Shown here piece by piece: positions 53,896-62,837 of a DNA stretch of 64,000 bases. This DNA comes from Rhodococcus pseudokoreensis (GTDB taxonomy: Bacteria > Actinomycetota > Actinomycetes > Mycobacteriales > Mycobacteriaceae): the NCBI RefSeq assembly GCF_017068395.1, contig NZ_CP070619.1, positions 7,626,001 through 7,690,000 on the forward strand, given 5' to 3'. The first letter of the stretch is position 1, and each line of letters begins with the position of its first letter. Below the pieces are notes generated by a model. It saw only the letters and a list, made by a program, of their open reading frames with translations, made no database searches and was not told the origin of the DNA. The position numbers and the translations under genes were made by a program.

Positions 53896-54995
53896 GTGTC
53901 GGTCGCGTCGTCGTCGAGGCCGACGGTGGGTCGCGCGGCAATCCCGGACCCGCGGGCTACGGCACCGTGGTGTTCGCCGCTGCCGACGGCGCCGTCCTCG
54001 CCGAGCGCAAGGAAAGCCTCGGCACCGTCACGAACAACGTCGCCGAATACCGGGGGCTGATCGCCGGGCTCGAGGCCGCCGCCGAACTCGGTGCGTCCGG
54101 GGTGGACGTGCGGATGGACTCCAAGCTGGTGGTCGAGCAGATGTCCGGGCGCTGGAAGGTCAAACACCCGGACATGATTCCGCTGCAGCGCCGGGCGTCG
54201 GAACTCGCCCGGCAGTTCGGTTCCGTGACGTACACCTGGATTCCGCGGGCCGAGAACGCTCACGCCGACCGCCTCGCCAACGAGGCCATGGACGGCGCCG
54301 CCGGTACCGTTGCCGAACCTGAACCGGCTGCCGCGGCGTCGGACGACGCCACCCCGGCGGCGCCGGGCTGGATGGACACGACGGGCGCCCCGACCCGGAT
54401 GCTGCTGCTCCGGCACGGGCAGACCGTGCTGTCCGTCGACCGGCGGTACTCGGGTCGCGGGAACCCGGCGCTCACCGAGATCGGGCAGGCCCAGGCGAAC
54501 GGCGCGGCCTCCCGCTTCGCGGGCAACGACGGCATCGCGGCAGTGGTGTCGTCCCCGCTGGGGCGCGCGCAGCAGACCGCGGCGGCCGCGGCGAAGGTGC
54601 TCGGGCTCCCGGTCACCGTGCACGAGGGCCTCACCGAAACCGACTTCGGCGAGTGGGAGGGCCTCACGTTCCGGGAGGCCGCCGACCGCGACCCCGAACT
54701 GCACCGCAAGTGGTTGTCGGACACGTCGGTGCGACCGCCGGCGGGGGAGAGCTTCGACGAGGTCCGGGAGCGGATCGTGAAGGTCCGAGACGACCTCACC
54801 GCCACCTACGGCGGCTCCACGATCCTCGTCGTCACGCACGTGACCCCGATCAAGACGCTGCTGCAACTGGCACTCGACGCGGGACCGTCGCTGCTGTACC
54901 GGCTGCACCTGGATCTGGCGTCGCTGAGCATCGCGGAGTTCTACCCCGACGGCGGCTCGTCCGTCCGCCTGGTCAACGACACCTCCCACCTGTGA
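53892..54995 (+). CDS. Bifunctional RNase H and acid phosphatase (Rv2228c-like)
   Basis: A 367-residue fusion. The N-terminal RNase HI domain has the catalytic Asp11 (VVVEADGGSRGNPGPAGYG), Glu in NNVAEYRGL and Asp in RMDSKLVVEQMSG; it removes RNA from RNA:DNA hybrids. The C-terminal domain is a histidine phosphatase: LLLRHGQTVLS, ETDFGEWEG, THVTPIK. In M. tuberculosis the homolog acts as RNase H and as a cobalamin-pathway (CobC-type) phosphatase, which fits cobC and cobD nearby. GTG 53892; its stop lies in the perfect palindrome. Confidence 0.95.
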   Translation: MSVGRVVVEADGGSRGNPGPAGYGTVVFAAADGAVLAERKESLGTVTNNVAEYRGLIAGLEAAAELGASGVDVRMDSKLVVEQMSGRWKVKHPDMIPLQRRASELARQFGSVTYTWIPRAENAHADRLANEAMDGAAGTVAEPEPAAAASDDATPAAPGWMDTTGAPTRMLLLRHGQTVLSVDRRYSGRGNPALTEIGQAQANGAASRFAGNDGIAAVVSSPLGRAQQTAAAAAKVLGLPVTVHEGLTETDFGEWEGLTFREAADRDPELHRKWLSDTSVRPPAGESFDEVRERIVKVRDDLTATYGGSTILVVTHVTPIKTLLQLALDAGPSLLYRLHLDLASLSIAEFYPDGGSSVRLVNDTSHL

Positions 54996-55034
54996 GTACT
55001 TGTTAACCGCCGGCGGTTAACAAGTACTCACAGG
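54989..55034. repeat. Perfect 46-bp palindrome at a convergent gene junction
   Basis: Each arm is 23 bases, starting CCTGTGAGTACTTGTTAACC and ending GCC, followed by its exact complement. The element contains the TGA of the RNase H gene and encodes the last nine residues and TAA of the transporter gene on the other strand. It would form a long hairpin in RNA from either side, so it is a likely two-way terminator, as well as a possible mobile element. Confidence 0.9.
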
Positions 55035-56253
55035 CCCAGAGGGCAACGACCGCCGCGAACAGGGTCAGCGGTGTGGTCACCAGCGCGAGAATCGTGAAGG
55101 TCCGCAGATCCGCGGGCGATCCGGCTCGCGCGGCGACCCGCCGCCACAGCATGATCGCCAGCGACCCCACGTAGGTGAGGTTGGGGCCGAGATTCACCCC
55201 GAGCAGCATCGCCAGGACGAGGGCGGTCGGGGGGTGTGGCCCGAGCGCCGCCAGCAGGAGCAGGGTCGCGGGGAGGTTGTTCACCAGATTCGCGGCGACC
55301 GCCGCGACGACGGCCATCGTGAGCAGCGCCGCGAACGATGTGTCCGTCGGCAGCCGCGAGCCGATCCAGTCCCCGATCGGGCCGTTCGCGACGCCGGCGA
55401 CGACGACGCCGAGGACCAGGACGAACGCGCAGAACCACACGTCGACCGCATACAGGATGCGGCCGAAGTCGGTGCGGCCGTCGCGGAGTGCGACGACGCC
55501 CAGCACGATCGCGCCGGCCGCCGCCACCCACGCAGGCGCGATCCCCACGAAGCCGGATACCGCGAAACCGGCGAGTGTCGCCGCGATGATCGACAGTGCG
55601 ACGGTCGGTGCGGGTGGATCGCGGGCCGGTTCCGGTTCGGCGTCGGGCCGAACCAGATGGCGCCGGAAGAACATCCGGAACAGGATCAGTTCGACTACGA
55701 TCGCCACCGCCCAGGGCAGCGCCATGACGGCGGTGAAATGCAGGAAAGTCAACCCGGTCGCGGAGAACGCGATGAGGTTGGTGAGATTGGAGACGGGGAG
55801 GAGCGTCGACGCCGTGTTCGACAGGTGAGCGCTGGCGTACGAATGCGGTCGCGGATCCATCCGCAGCGAGCGGGCCGTCGCGATCACCGCCGGCGTCAGC
55901 AACACCACCGTCGCGTCGAGACTCAGCACCGCGGTGGTGAGTGCCGCGGCCCCGAACACGAGCGTCAGCAACCTCTTCGGGTCGCCCCGTGCCCCGCGCC
56001 GCAGCCTGGCCGCGATCCAGGTGAACACACCCATCGCGTCCGCGAGGTGCGCGAGGACGAGGATCGCCGCGAGAAACCCGACGGTCGGGGCCATCTCGGT
56101 CACTTCGTCCCTGGCCTGCGCCGGCGTCACCAGACCGGTGGCCAGGACGACGACGGCGGCCGGTGCGGCCGCGACGATCTCGGGTAGCCGACGAGGCCGG
56201 ACGACCGCGAAGACGAGGACCGCGGCGACGAGCGCCACTGCCAGAACTGTCAC
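55003..56253 (-). CDS. SLC13/ArsB-type anion transporter
   Basis: A 416-residue membrane protein with about ten helices, of the CitM/ArsB/SLC13 permease fold. SHLSNTASTLLPVSNLTNLIAF (with paired SN motifs) and the second repeat VNNLPATLLLLAALG are the ion-binding hairpin signatures. The substrate may be arsenite or a dicarboxylate; the asparagine-rich hairpins suggest ArsB-like chemistry but no ars genes are adjacent. Its C-terminus (CEYLLTAGG) is encoded by the palindrome, which replaces whatever end the ancestral protein had. GTG 56253. Confidence 0.85.
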   Translation of the reverse strand: MTVLAVALVAAVLVFAVVRPRRLPEIVAAAPAAVVVLATGLVTPAQARDEVTEMAPTVGFLAAILVLAHLADAMGVFTWIAARLRRGARGDPKRLLTLVFGAAALTTAVLSLDATVVLLTPAVIATARSLRMDPRPHSYASAHLSNTASTLLPVSNLTNLIAFSATGLTFLHFTAVMALPWAVAIVVELILFRMFFRRHLVRPDAEPEPARDPPAPTVALSIIAATLAGFAVSGFVGIAPAWVAAAGAIVLGVVALRDGRTDFGRILYAVDVWFCAFVLVLGVVVAGVANGPIGDWIGSRLPTDTSFAALLTMAVVAAVAANLVNNLPATLLLLAALGPHPPTALVLAMLLGVNLGPNLTYVGSLAIMLWRRVAARAGSPADLRTFTILALVTTPLTLFAAVVALWACEYLLTAGG

Positions 56254-56260
56254 CGACGGG

Positions 56261-56788
56261 TCACTTCAGGAGCTTGTGGAGTGTGCGCAGGTTCCGGGTA
56301 GTGGTGAAGGCCTTGAGTTTGGGAGTGCCGGTGCTCTTGCCGAACTTGCTCTTCAGCGTCATGCCGCGTTCGACCTCCCAGTACAGGACGCCGTTCCCGG
56401 CCTGCACGCGTTCGACGTCCGGGTCGAGGTCGTCCCGGATCCGCAGCAGCGTGTCCAGGACCTCGGGGTCGGGAGTCACCAGCACGTACGGATGCCACCC
56501 TTCCCGCTCGGGGTCGAACGGGTAGTCCTCGACGATCTTCCGGATCGTGTCGAGGTCGAGGACGAAAACCCAGGCTTCGTAGTGGAAGTCGGCGCGCAGC
56601 GCGGATTCGATCTCACTTTTCAGCGCGGGGACGTCGTCGCGGTCGGAATCGAAGAGCACGTTGCCCGACGCGAGGACGGTCTTCACGTTCTCGAATCCCA
56701 ACTCGGCGAAGGTGCTGCGGAGGTCGGCCATCTTGATGTTGATGCCGCCCACGTTGATACCGCGCAGGAGGGCGGCGTATCGAGTCAT
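56261..56788 (-). CDS. DUF1697 protein
   Basis: A 175-residue protein recognised by its start MTRYAALLRGINVGG and FENVKTVLASGNVLFDS, followed by RNLRTLHKLL at the end. Function unknown. ATG 56788 was preferred to an upstream start at 56812, because the family begins at MxRYxALLRGINV. It is 7 bases upstream of the transporter gene, so the two may be cotranscribed. Confidence 0.88.
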   Translation of the reverse strand: MTRYAALLRGINVGGINIKMADLRSTFAELGFENVKTVLASGNVLFDSDRDDVPALKSEIESALRADFHYEAWVFVLDLDTIRKIVEDYPFDPEREGWHPYVLVTPDPEVLDTLLRIRDDLDPDVERVQAGNGVLYWEVERGMTLKSKFGKSTGTPKLKAFTTTRNLRTLHKLLK

Positions 56789-56831
56789 GCTCAGACCATA
56801 GTGCGGCGGCATGACACGTTCGCGCGAACTG

Positions 56832-56837
56832 TAGGCT
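56832..56837 (+). promoter_or_regulatory. -10 element of rnpB
   Basis: TAGGCT lies 6 bases before the first paired base of RNase P RNA, the expected place for a transcription start. No clear -35 hexamer was found. Confidence 0.6.
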
Positions 56838-56842
56838 GATCG

Positions 56843-57290
<448 letters not shown>

Positions 57291-57418
57291 AATCGTGCGT
57301 CTGCGGGATCCGTCGCGTGCGGCTGGACGCCTGGTCACGGCCCTGACTGGCGAGTAACAAACAGACCGGTTAGTGTTTTCCCGCATCGGCCCGACTGACC
57401 CGAATCGGGGTCGATGCC

Positions 57419-57455
57419 GGGGCCCGTCGTCCACGTCCGTGGACGATGGGGCCCC
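57419..57455. terminator. Long hairpin downstream of rnpB
   Basis: GGGGCCCGTCGTCCAC pairs with GTGGACGATGGGGCCCC around GTCC with one bulge. It is 128 bases after rnpB and 56 before the hydrolase gene; it may terminate rnpB. No T-run. Confidence 0.55.
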
Positions 57456-57478
57456 TCGCCGACTACATCGAGAACGAT

Positions 57479-57507
57479 AGATGTTACTCGCGATAGCGGT
57501 AACATCT
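57479..57507. promoter_or_regulatory. Inverted repeat at the hydrolase start, probable operator
   Basis: AGATGTTAC and GTAACATCT are perfectly inverted across 11 bases, and CGC-GATA-GCG pairs inside. It ends 5 bases before the ATG. It looks like a repressor site, but no regulator gene is adjacent. Confidence 0.6.
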
Positions 57508-57511
57508 GCCC

Positions 57512-58315
57512 ATGGACTTGCCTCACGACATCGCCGGTTCCGGCCCCACCCTGGTACTCGTGCACGGGGTGGTGCATCGCAGGCAGGCCTGGAACGTCCT
57601 GCTCGACCAGCTGACGCCCTATCGGCGGGTGGTCACCGTCGACCTTCCCGGACACGGCGAATCGGCGGCACTCGAAGACGGCGCGGACACGATGGACCAA
57701 CTGGTCGAGGAACTGAGCGGGTTCGTCCGCTCGGTGACTCCCGCCGGGGAACGGCCACACGTCGCCGGGAACTCGCTCGGCGGCTGGCTCTCGCTCGCCC
57801 TCGCGGCCCGCGGCGAGGTCGCCTCGGCGACGGCACTCTCACCGGCCGGCTTCTTCGTCAATCACGCCGATCAGGCCCGCACCATCTACACGTTCCGGGC
57901 GCTGCGCGGAGTCACCCGGGCGCTCGGCCCGAACACTCCGAAGGCGTTGCGATACAGGGCCGTCCGCTATCCCTCCCTCGCCGCCTTCTTCGCGCGGCCC
58001 AGCCGGGTGCGCTACGAGGACGCCGTGATCGACGCGCAGTCGCTGGCAACGAACGCCCTGGTCGACAAGGGGCTGACCGCCTCGTTCGACCTCCCGCCGG
58101 TCGTCGACGCGTCGGTACCGGTCACCGTGGCGTGGGGGCGGCGGGACCTGATTCTGCCGGTCTACCAGGCGCGACGGGTGCGCAGAGTGTTCCCTCAGGC
58201 GCGGATTCTGATTCTGCCCGGCATCGGGCACGTCCCGATGACCGACGACCCGAACCTGATCAGCACGATCCTGCTCGGCGGCAGCGCGGCGTGTTCCAGC
58301 GACTCCCCGAGCTGA
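57512..58315 (+). CDS. Alpha/beta hydrolase
   Basis: A 267-residue soluble hydrolase. LVLVHGVVHRR is the oxyanion loop, GNSLGG holds Ser88, GRRDLILP the Asp near residue 211 and GIGHVPM the His near 240, a full triad. Substrate unknown. ATG 57512 lies just after an operator-like inverted repeat. It stands between rnpB and a LysE-type exporter on the other strand. Confidence 0.85.
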   Translation: MDLPHDIAGSGPTLVLVHGVVHRRQAWNVLLDQLTPYRRVVTVDLPGHGESAALEDGADTMDQLVEELSGFVRSVTPAGERPHVAGNSLGGWLSLALAARGEVASATALSPAGFFVNHADQARTIYTFRALRGVTRALGPNTPKALRYRAVRYPSLAAFFARPSRVRYEDAVIDAQSLATNALVDKGLTASFDLPPVVDASVPVTVAWGRRDLILPVYQARRVRRVFPQARILILPGIGHVPMTDDPNLISTILLGGSAACSSDSPS

Positions 58316-58323
58316 CGTGAGAC

Positions 58324-58947
58324 CTACCGCGCCTCGGCGACCACGACGGCGCCGAAACCGAAGAGGACGGTTCCGGTGATCCGGTCGAGGACTTTCCGTA
58401 CCGACGGCTTCTCCAGCGTGGTGCGCGCGCGGGTCAGCAGGATGCTGTACGCGCCGAGCCAGACGATCCCGAGTAGCCCGTGCACCAGCACGAGCAGGGC
58501 CAGGCTCGGGGCGGTCGGCCAGCCGGGCGGGACGAGTTGCGGGAGCAGGCCGGTGTAGAACACCGCGATCTTGGGGTTCAGGAGGTTGGTCAGGAACCCG
58601 GCCCGCCAACTCGACCCCGAAGACGGAACCGGCGCCGGCGCGGTCCGGGCGGCGCGGGGCCGCGTCCGGCTGCGCCAGAGGGTGGAGAGTCCCAGATACA
58701 CCAGGTACATCCCGCCGGCGATCTTCACGACGGTGTACGCCTCCGCGGAGGCGGCGAGCACCGCACCGAGCCCGACGACGGTCAGTGCGCCCCACACCAT
58801 CAATCCGGCGACCACGCCGAACGTGGCCCGCAGCGCGGCACTGCGCCCGCCGGACAGTCCGGCGCGGGTCACCACCGCCATGTCCGGACCGGGTATCACG
58901 GTCAGGAGCCCGAGCACCGCGAACGCTGTCACCACCACACCGATCAT
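58324..58947 (-). CDS. LysE/RhtB-family exporter
   Basis: A 207-residue membrane protein with about six helices, of the amino-acid exporter family. The hallmark start GLLTVIPGPDMAVVTRAGLSGG, then GLMVWGALTVVGLGAVL, and NLLNPKIAVFYTGLLPQ are present. Substrate (an amino acid or analogue) unknown. It converges on the hydrolase gene with 8 bases between stops. Confidence 0.88.
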   Translation of the reverse strand: MIGVVVTAFAVLGLLTVIPGPDMAVVTRAGLSGGRSAALRATFGVVAGLMVWGALTVVGLGAVLAASAEAYTVVKIAGGMYLVYLGLSTLWRSRTRPRAARTAPAPVPSSGSSWRAGFLTNLLNPKIAVFYTGLLPQLVPPGWPTAPSLALLVLVHGLLGIVWLGAYSILLTRARTTLEKPSVRKVLDRITGTVLFGFGAVVVAEAR

Positions 58948-58969
58948 CGGCCCAGTATGTCGGGTGTGG

Positions 58970-59389
58970 TCAGCGCAGTGAAATCCACACCTGGGACTTG
59001 CCGAGCACGGTGTGCCCGTCGAACGTCACCGTCAGGTCGATCCTCGCGGTGCCCGCGGATTCGTCGACCTCCGCGGCCTTCGCGACGACCTCGACCACCG
59101 CGCCCTGGTCCGGATCCACGATCACCGGCTTGGTGAAGCGCGCGCGGTACCCGGTGACCAGCGCCGGATCGCCGAGCCAGTCGACGACGCATTGCGTGGC
59201 CAGTCCCAGCGTGAGCATGCCGTGCGCCAGCACACCGGGCAGGCCCACCGCGTCGGCGACGTCGTCCCGGTAGTGAATGGAGTTGAAGTCACCCGACGCC
59301 CCGGCGTAGCGGACCAGGGATTCCCGGGTCACGTGATACCGGGCCTTGGCGACGGTGTCGCCGAGCAGGATTCGTCGCGGGGACGTCAT
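58970..59389 (-). CDS. MaoC-type dehydratase, HadB-like
   Basis: A 139-residue hot-dog-fold hydratase with the catalytic Asp and His in GDFNSIHYRDD and HGMLTLGLATQ, as in HadB. It probably dehydrates 3-hydroxyacyl-thioesters together with the HadA-like protein whose gene overlaps it by 4 bases. Whether it serves FAS-II mycolate elongation or fatty-acid degradation is not clear. Confidence 0.85.
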   Translation of the reverse strand: MTSPRRILLGDTVAKARYHVTRESLVRYAGASGDFNSIHYRDDVADAVGLPGVLAHGMLTLGLATQCVVDWLGDPALVTGYRARFTKPVIVDPDQGAVVEVVAKAAEVDESAGTARIDLTVTFDGHTVLGKSQVWISLR

Positions 59390-59832
59390 TCCTCCCCCCT
59401 GACGAACAGCGTCGACGTCATCGTGCTCACGTGATTGCCTGTGGCGTCACGGATCTCGATGTCGGCGACGAGCAGGGTGTGCGGACCGCGCGAGGTCACG
59501 TGCGTGACGGTGAGGACGGCGGAGAGTTCGTCGCCCGCGACGACGGGGCGGTGGGACGTGGCGTGCTCGGTGCTGTGCACCAGATTGACCGGCTCGATTC
59601 CCGACGTCGGATCGGCGACCAGTTGCGCGAGTGCGCGTTCCTGCACGATGACGGGAAACGTGGGCGGGGCAACGAGATCGGCGTGACCGGCGGCTCGGGC
59701 GATGTCCACGTCGAACGACGTGGGGTTGGTGGCGAAGACGGCGCGGGCGAATTCCCTGATCTTCTCGCGGCCGACGAGGTAGGGCTCGGTCGGTGGGTAG
59801 ACACGACCCTCGATCTCCGGATTCACTCCCAT
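59386..59832 (-). CDS. MaoC N-terminal-type dehydratase subunit, HadA-like
   Basis: A 148-residue hot-dog protein like HadA: VGREKIREFARAVFATNP at the start, APPTFPVIVQERAL, VHSTEHATSHRPVVAGDEL and SRGPHTLLVADIEI. HadA subunits lack the catalytic pair and hold the acyl chain for HadB, which matches the gene order here. ATG 59832. The genes are far from the FAS-II block at 35-41 kb, as hadABC are in M. tuberculosis. Confidence 0.83.
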   Translation of the reverse strand: MGVNPEIEGRVYPPTEPYLVGREKIREFARAVFATNPTSFDVDIARAAGHADLVAPPTFPVIVQERALAQLVADPTSGIEPVNLVHSTEHATSHRPVVAGDELSAVLTVTHVTSRGPHTLLVADIEIRDATGNHVSTMTSTLFVRGEE

Positions 59833-59932
59833 CACGTCAGCCTAGAGACGTGCGGTCCGCGGGGCAGGGCGAAGCGTCACGAATGTGTTGCGGGCGTGCC
59901 TGCCCTGATAACCCGAAACCCCCGCGTGCGAC

Positions 59933-59966
59933 GAAACCCCCGCCGGAGGTGTCCGGCGGGGGTTTC
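59933..59966. terminator. Terminator hairpin
   Basis: GAAACCCCCGCCGGA pairs perfectly with TCCGGCGGGGGTTTC around GGTG. It follows the small gene at 59991-60083 on the minus strand. A second copy of GAAACCCCCGC lies just to the left and could form an alternative pair. Confidence 0.75.
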
Positions 59967-59990
59967 GGGGTATCGACTGATCGACAACCG

Positions 59991-60083
59991 TCAGACGGGA
60001 TCGACCATCAGCAGTTGGGCCCAGTAGGAGGCGCCTTCGGCACCGAGGTAGGGAAGTAGCTGATCAAAAATGATCGTCGACAT
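59991..60083 (-). CDS. Small 30-residue protein with its own signals
   Basis: Encodes MSTIIFDQLLPYLGAEGASY followed by WAQLLMVDPV. GGAG lies 7 bases before the ATG, and a strong terminator follows the TGA by 24 bases. It has no clear membrane helix and no known domain; the amphipathic, aromatic composition suggests a peptide that binds a partner or membrane surface. A longer frame from 60208 on the same strand is out of phase and unlikely. The leader 60084-60243 holds no other gene. Confidence 0.6.
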   Translation of the reverse strand: MSTIIFDQLLPYLGAEGASYWAQLLMVDPV

Positions 60084-60243
60084 GCTCGCTCCATTCTCTG
60101 TTCGGGCACTGCGCACGGGAAGAACGAGCCATCGGCACCGCACTGACCGGCGCCGGGGACCGTATCACCGGACAGGACTCCGAGGGTAACAGTCTGGGCG
60201 TGATCCACAACCCCACACGTCCCACCGGTGCCACACTGAGGGC

Positions 60244-60429
60244 ATGACTGACGAAGATCACCTCTGGTACTACAACGTCGAGGACGGCACCGTCACGCAG
60301 GGGAAGGCGGCGTCGTCGATGACGCGGATGGGCCCGTATCCCGACCGCGCGGCGGCGGAGAAGGCGCTGCAGATCGCGGCGGAGCGGAACAAGGCGGCGG
60401 ACCGGGCCGACGAGGAGTGGAACAAGTAG
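60244..60429 (+). CDS. Small SPOR-like protein
   Basis: A 61-residue protein (MTDEDHLWYYNVEDGTVTQG; MGPYPDRAAAEKALQIAAER) matching a small actinobacterial family annotated as SPOR-domain-like. Such domains bind bare glycan strands at the septum, but this protein has no signal or membrane helix, so a cytoplasmic role is more likely. ATG 60244. Divergent from the 30-residue gene. Confidence 0.75.
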   Translation: MTDEDHLWYYNVEDGTVTQGKAASSMTRMGPYPDRAAAEKALQIAAERNKAADRADEEWNK

Positions 60430-60459
60430 CGTTACGGGAAGGGTGTGCGTGAGGTGCCG

Positions 60460-61860
60460 ATGAGTCGTTTCGTTGCGCGCGGAATCGATTTCGGCACCGT
60501 GCGCACCGAGTTCCACCTGCCGGACGGGTATCCGCCCGCGGCGCTCGCGCAGGCGCGGACGGCGTCCGACCGGTTCGCGTCCGGACGGCAGGACCGCACC
60601 GATCTGGCGTTCGTCACCATCGATCCGCCCGATTCGATGGATCTCGATCAGGCGTTGCACCTCGAGCGGACCGCCGACGGATTCGTCCTGCACTACGCGA
60701 TCGCGGACGTCGGCGCCGTCGTGGAGCCCGGTGGGGTGCTCGACGTGGAGACCCGCAAACGCGGGCAGACGTTCTACCTCCCGGACGGCAAGGTGCCGCT
60801 GCATCCCAAGGAACTCTCGGAGGGATCGGCGAGCCTTCTGCCGGGGGTGGACCGCCCGGCGGTGGTGTGGCGGATCGAACTCGACGAGTCGGCCGAGCCG
60901 CTGTCCTGCACCGTGTCCCGGGCGACGGTGCGGTCCGTGGCCCGACTCGAATACGCCGGTGTGCAGGCCGATGCGGAGGCGGGACGACTGCATCCGTCCA
61001 TTGCGCCGCTGCCCGAGTTCGGCCGGCTCCGCACGGCGGCGGCGGTGGCGCGCGGCGCGATCGAACTCCGGCTCCCCGAGCAGGAAGTGGTGCCGGACGG
61101 CGACAGCTGGCGCGTCGACCTCGCGCCCCGCACCGAGGCCGACGACTGGAACGCCGAGGTCTCGCTGCTGACCGGAATGTGTGCGGCCGCCATGATGCTC
61201 GACGCGAAGATCGGGTTGCTCCGCACCCTCCCGCCTGCCGGGCCGGATGCGGTCGGGGCGCTGCGGCGCACGGCGGCGGCACTGGGGGTCGACTGGCCCG
61301 AGAGCGTCGGTGTCGGTGCACTCCTGTCGCGGCTCGACCCGAATTCGGCGTCGACGCTCGTGCTGATGACCGAGGCGCCGTCGCTGCTGAGGGGCGCCGA
61401 TTACGCAGCGTTCGACGGCACCCTGCCGGAACTGACCTCGCACGCCGCCATCGGCGCCCCCTACGCACACGTGACCGCGCCGCTGCGCCGGCTCTCGGAC
61501 CGGTACTCCACGGAGGTGTGCCTGGCCGTGTCCGCCGGAACGCCGGTGCCGTCCTGGGCGCGGGACGCCCTGGGATCGATGCCCGAGATCATGGGCGGCT
61601 CGGATTCCCTCGCGAGCAAGATCGACCGGGCCTGCATCGACCTCACGGAGGCGACCGTGCTCGCCGACCGGGTGGGGGAGACGTTCGACGCGACCGTGCT
61701 GCGGTCGCGGAACGGCAAACGCACCGCGGACGTGTTCGTCCCGTCGGTGTCCGTGATGGCCAAATGCGTGGGCGACCCTGCCGAGGGCGAGCAGGTGAAG
61801 ATCAGGCTCGTCTCCGCGGACGTCGATAAGCGGACCGTCGAATTCGGTTATCCCGCATAG
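60460..61860 (+). CDS. RNB-domain ribonuclease (RNase II/R-like)
   Basis: A 466-residue exoribonuclease. The RNB catalytic stretch is VTIDPPDSMDLDQALHLER (the four Asp residues bind magnesium). Later landmarks are HYAIADVGAVV, RKRGQTFYLPDGKVPL and the HVTAPLRRLSDRY active-site closing motif. N- and C-terminal RNA-binding domains are short compared with RNase R. ATG 60460, with GTGAGGTG upstream. It ends 4 bases from the pip gene on the other strand. Confidence 0.9.
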   Translation: MSRFVARGIDFGTVRTEFHLPDGYPPAALAQARTASDRFASGRQDRTDLAFVTIDPPDSMDLDQALHLERTADGFVLHYAIADVGAVVEPGGVLDVETRKRGQTFYLPDGKVPLHPKELSEGSASLLPGVDRPAVVWRIELDESAEPLSCTVSRATVRSVARLEYAGVQADAEAGRLHPSIAPLPEFGRLRTAAAVARGAIELRLPEQEVVPDGDSWRVDLAPRTEADDWNAEVSLLTGMCAAAMMLDAKIGLLRTLPPAGPDAVGALRRTAAALGVDWPESVGVGALLSRLDPNSASTLVLMTEAPSLLRGADYAAFDGTLPELTSHAAIGAPYAHVTAPLRRLSDRYSTEVCLAVSAGTPVPSWARDALGSMPEIMGGSDSLASKIDRACIDLTEATVLADRVGETFDATVLRSRNGKRTADVFVPSVSVMAKCVGDPAEGEQVKIRLVSADVDKRTVEFGYPA

Positions 61861-61864
61861 CGCG

Positions 61865-62830
61865 TCAGGTACGGAACCGGTCCGTCGCCTCGACCAGGTG
61901 GTGGACGATGCCCGGCTCCATCGCGGAGTGCCCCGCGTCGTCGACGATCTCGAGCCGGGAACCCGGCCAGGCCCGGTGCAGCGCCCACGCGCTGGTCGCC
62001 GGGCACACCACGTCGTAGCGGCCCTGCACGATCACGCCCGGAATGCCGTCGAGCGCGGCGGCGTCCCGCAGCAACTGGCCTTCGTCCAGGAAGCCGCGGT
62101 GGTGGAAGTAGTGGTTCTCGATGCGGGCGAAGGCCAGCGCGAACCGCGGCTGGGACGTCTCCACCACCCGTTCCGGTTTGGGGAGCAGCGAACTCGTCGC
62201 GCCCTCCCACGTGGACCACGCGACCGCGGCCCGCGTCGCGACGTCGGCATCGTCGGAGTGCAGGAGCCGGTGATACGCCTCGACGAGATCGCCGCCGCGC
62301 TCCGACTCCGGCACCGGCGCCAGGAATTCCTCCCACAATTCGGGGAACAGGTGCCCGGCACCGCCGTTGTAGTACCAGTCGATCTCGCTGCGGCGCAGCA
62401 GGAAGATTCCGCGCAGCACCAGTTCGGTGACCCGGCGGGGATGCTTCTGGGCATAGGCGAGCGCCAGGGTGGAACCCCACGACCCGCCGAAGACCTGCCA
62501 CCGGTCGATGCCGAGGTGCTCACGCAGCATCTCGATGTCGCCGAGGAGGCGGCCGGTGGTGTTGACCGACAGATCGGCCCCGTCGGCGACGTGGGGTGTG
62601 GAACGCCCGCATCCGCGCTGGTCGAGCAGCACGATCCGGTACACCTGCGGGTCGAAGAACTGGCGTTGTGCGGGGTCGGTGCCACCGCCGGGCCCGCCGT
62701 GCAGGAACACCACCGGCTTCCCGTCGGGGTTGCCGCTCTGCTCCCAGTACATCTGCTGACCGTCGCCGACGTCGAGGTGCCCGAACTGGTACGGATCGAG
62801 CGGCGGGTAGGGGGTGCGCAACTGGCTCAC
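61865..62830 (-). CDS. pip: Proline iminopeptidase
   Basis: Releases N-terminal proline from peptides. The 321-residue protein has the nucleophile Ser117 in GGSWGS, the HGGPGGG oxyanion loop, DQRGCGRS, and the final VDDAGHS histidine. Start GTG 62830. Convergent with the RNB gene. Confidence 0.92.
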   Translation of the reverse strand: MSQLRTPYPPLDPYQFGHLDVGDGQQMYWEQSGNPDGKPVVFLHGGPGGGTDPAQRQFFDPQVYRIVLLDQRGCGRSTPHVADGADLSVNTTGRLLGDIEMLREHLGIDRWQVFGGSWGSTLALAYAQKHPRRVTELVLRGIFLLRRSEIDWYYNGGAGHLFPELWEEFLAPVPESERGGDLVEAYHRLLHSDDADVATRAAVAWSTWEGATSSLLPKPERVVETSQPRFALAFARIENHYFHHRGFLDEGQLLRDAAALDGIPGVIVQGRYDVVCPATSAWALHRAWPGSRLEIVDDAGHSAMEPGIVHHLVEATDRFRT

Positions 62831-62837
62831 GTCGGCC

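Noticed and set aside
60008..60208. 66-codon minus-strand frame over the 30-residue gene
   Set aside because: It lacks a ribosome site and reads the same DNA out of phase; the shorter frame has its own site and terminator.
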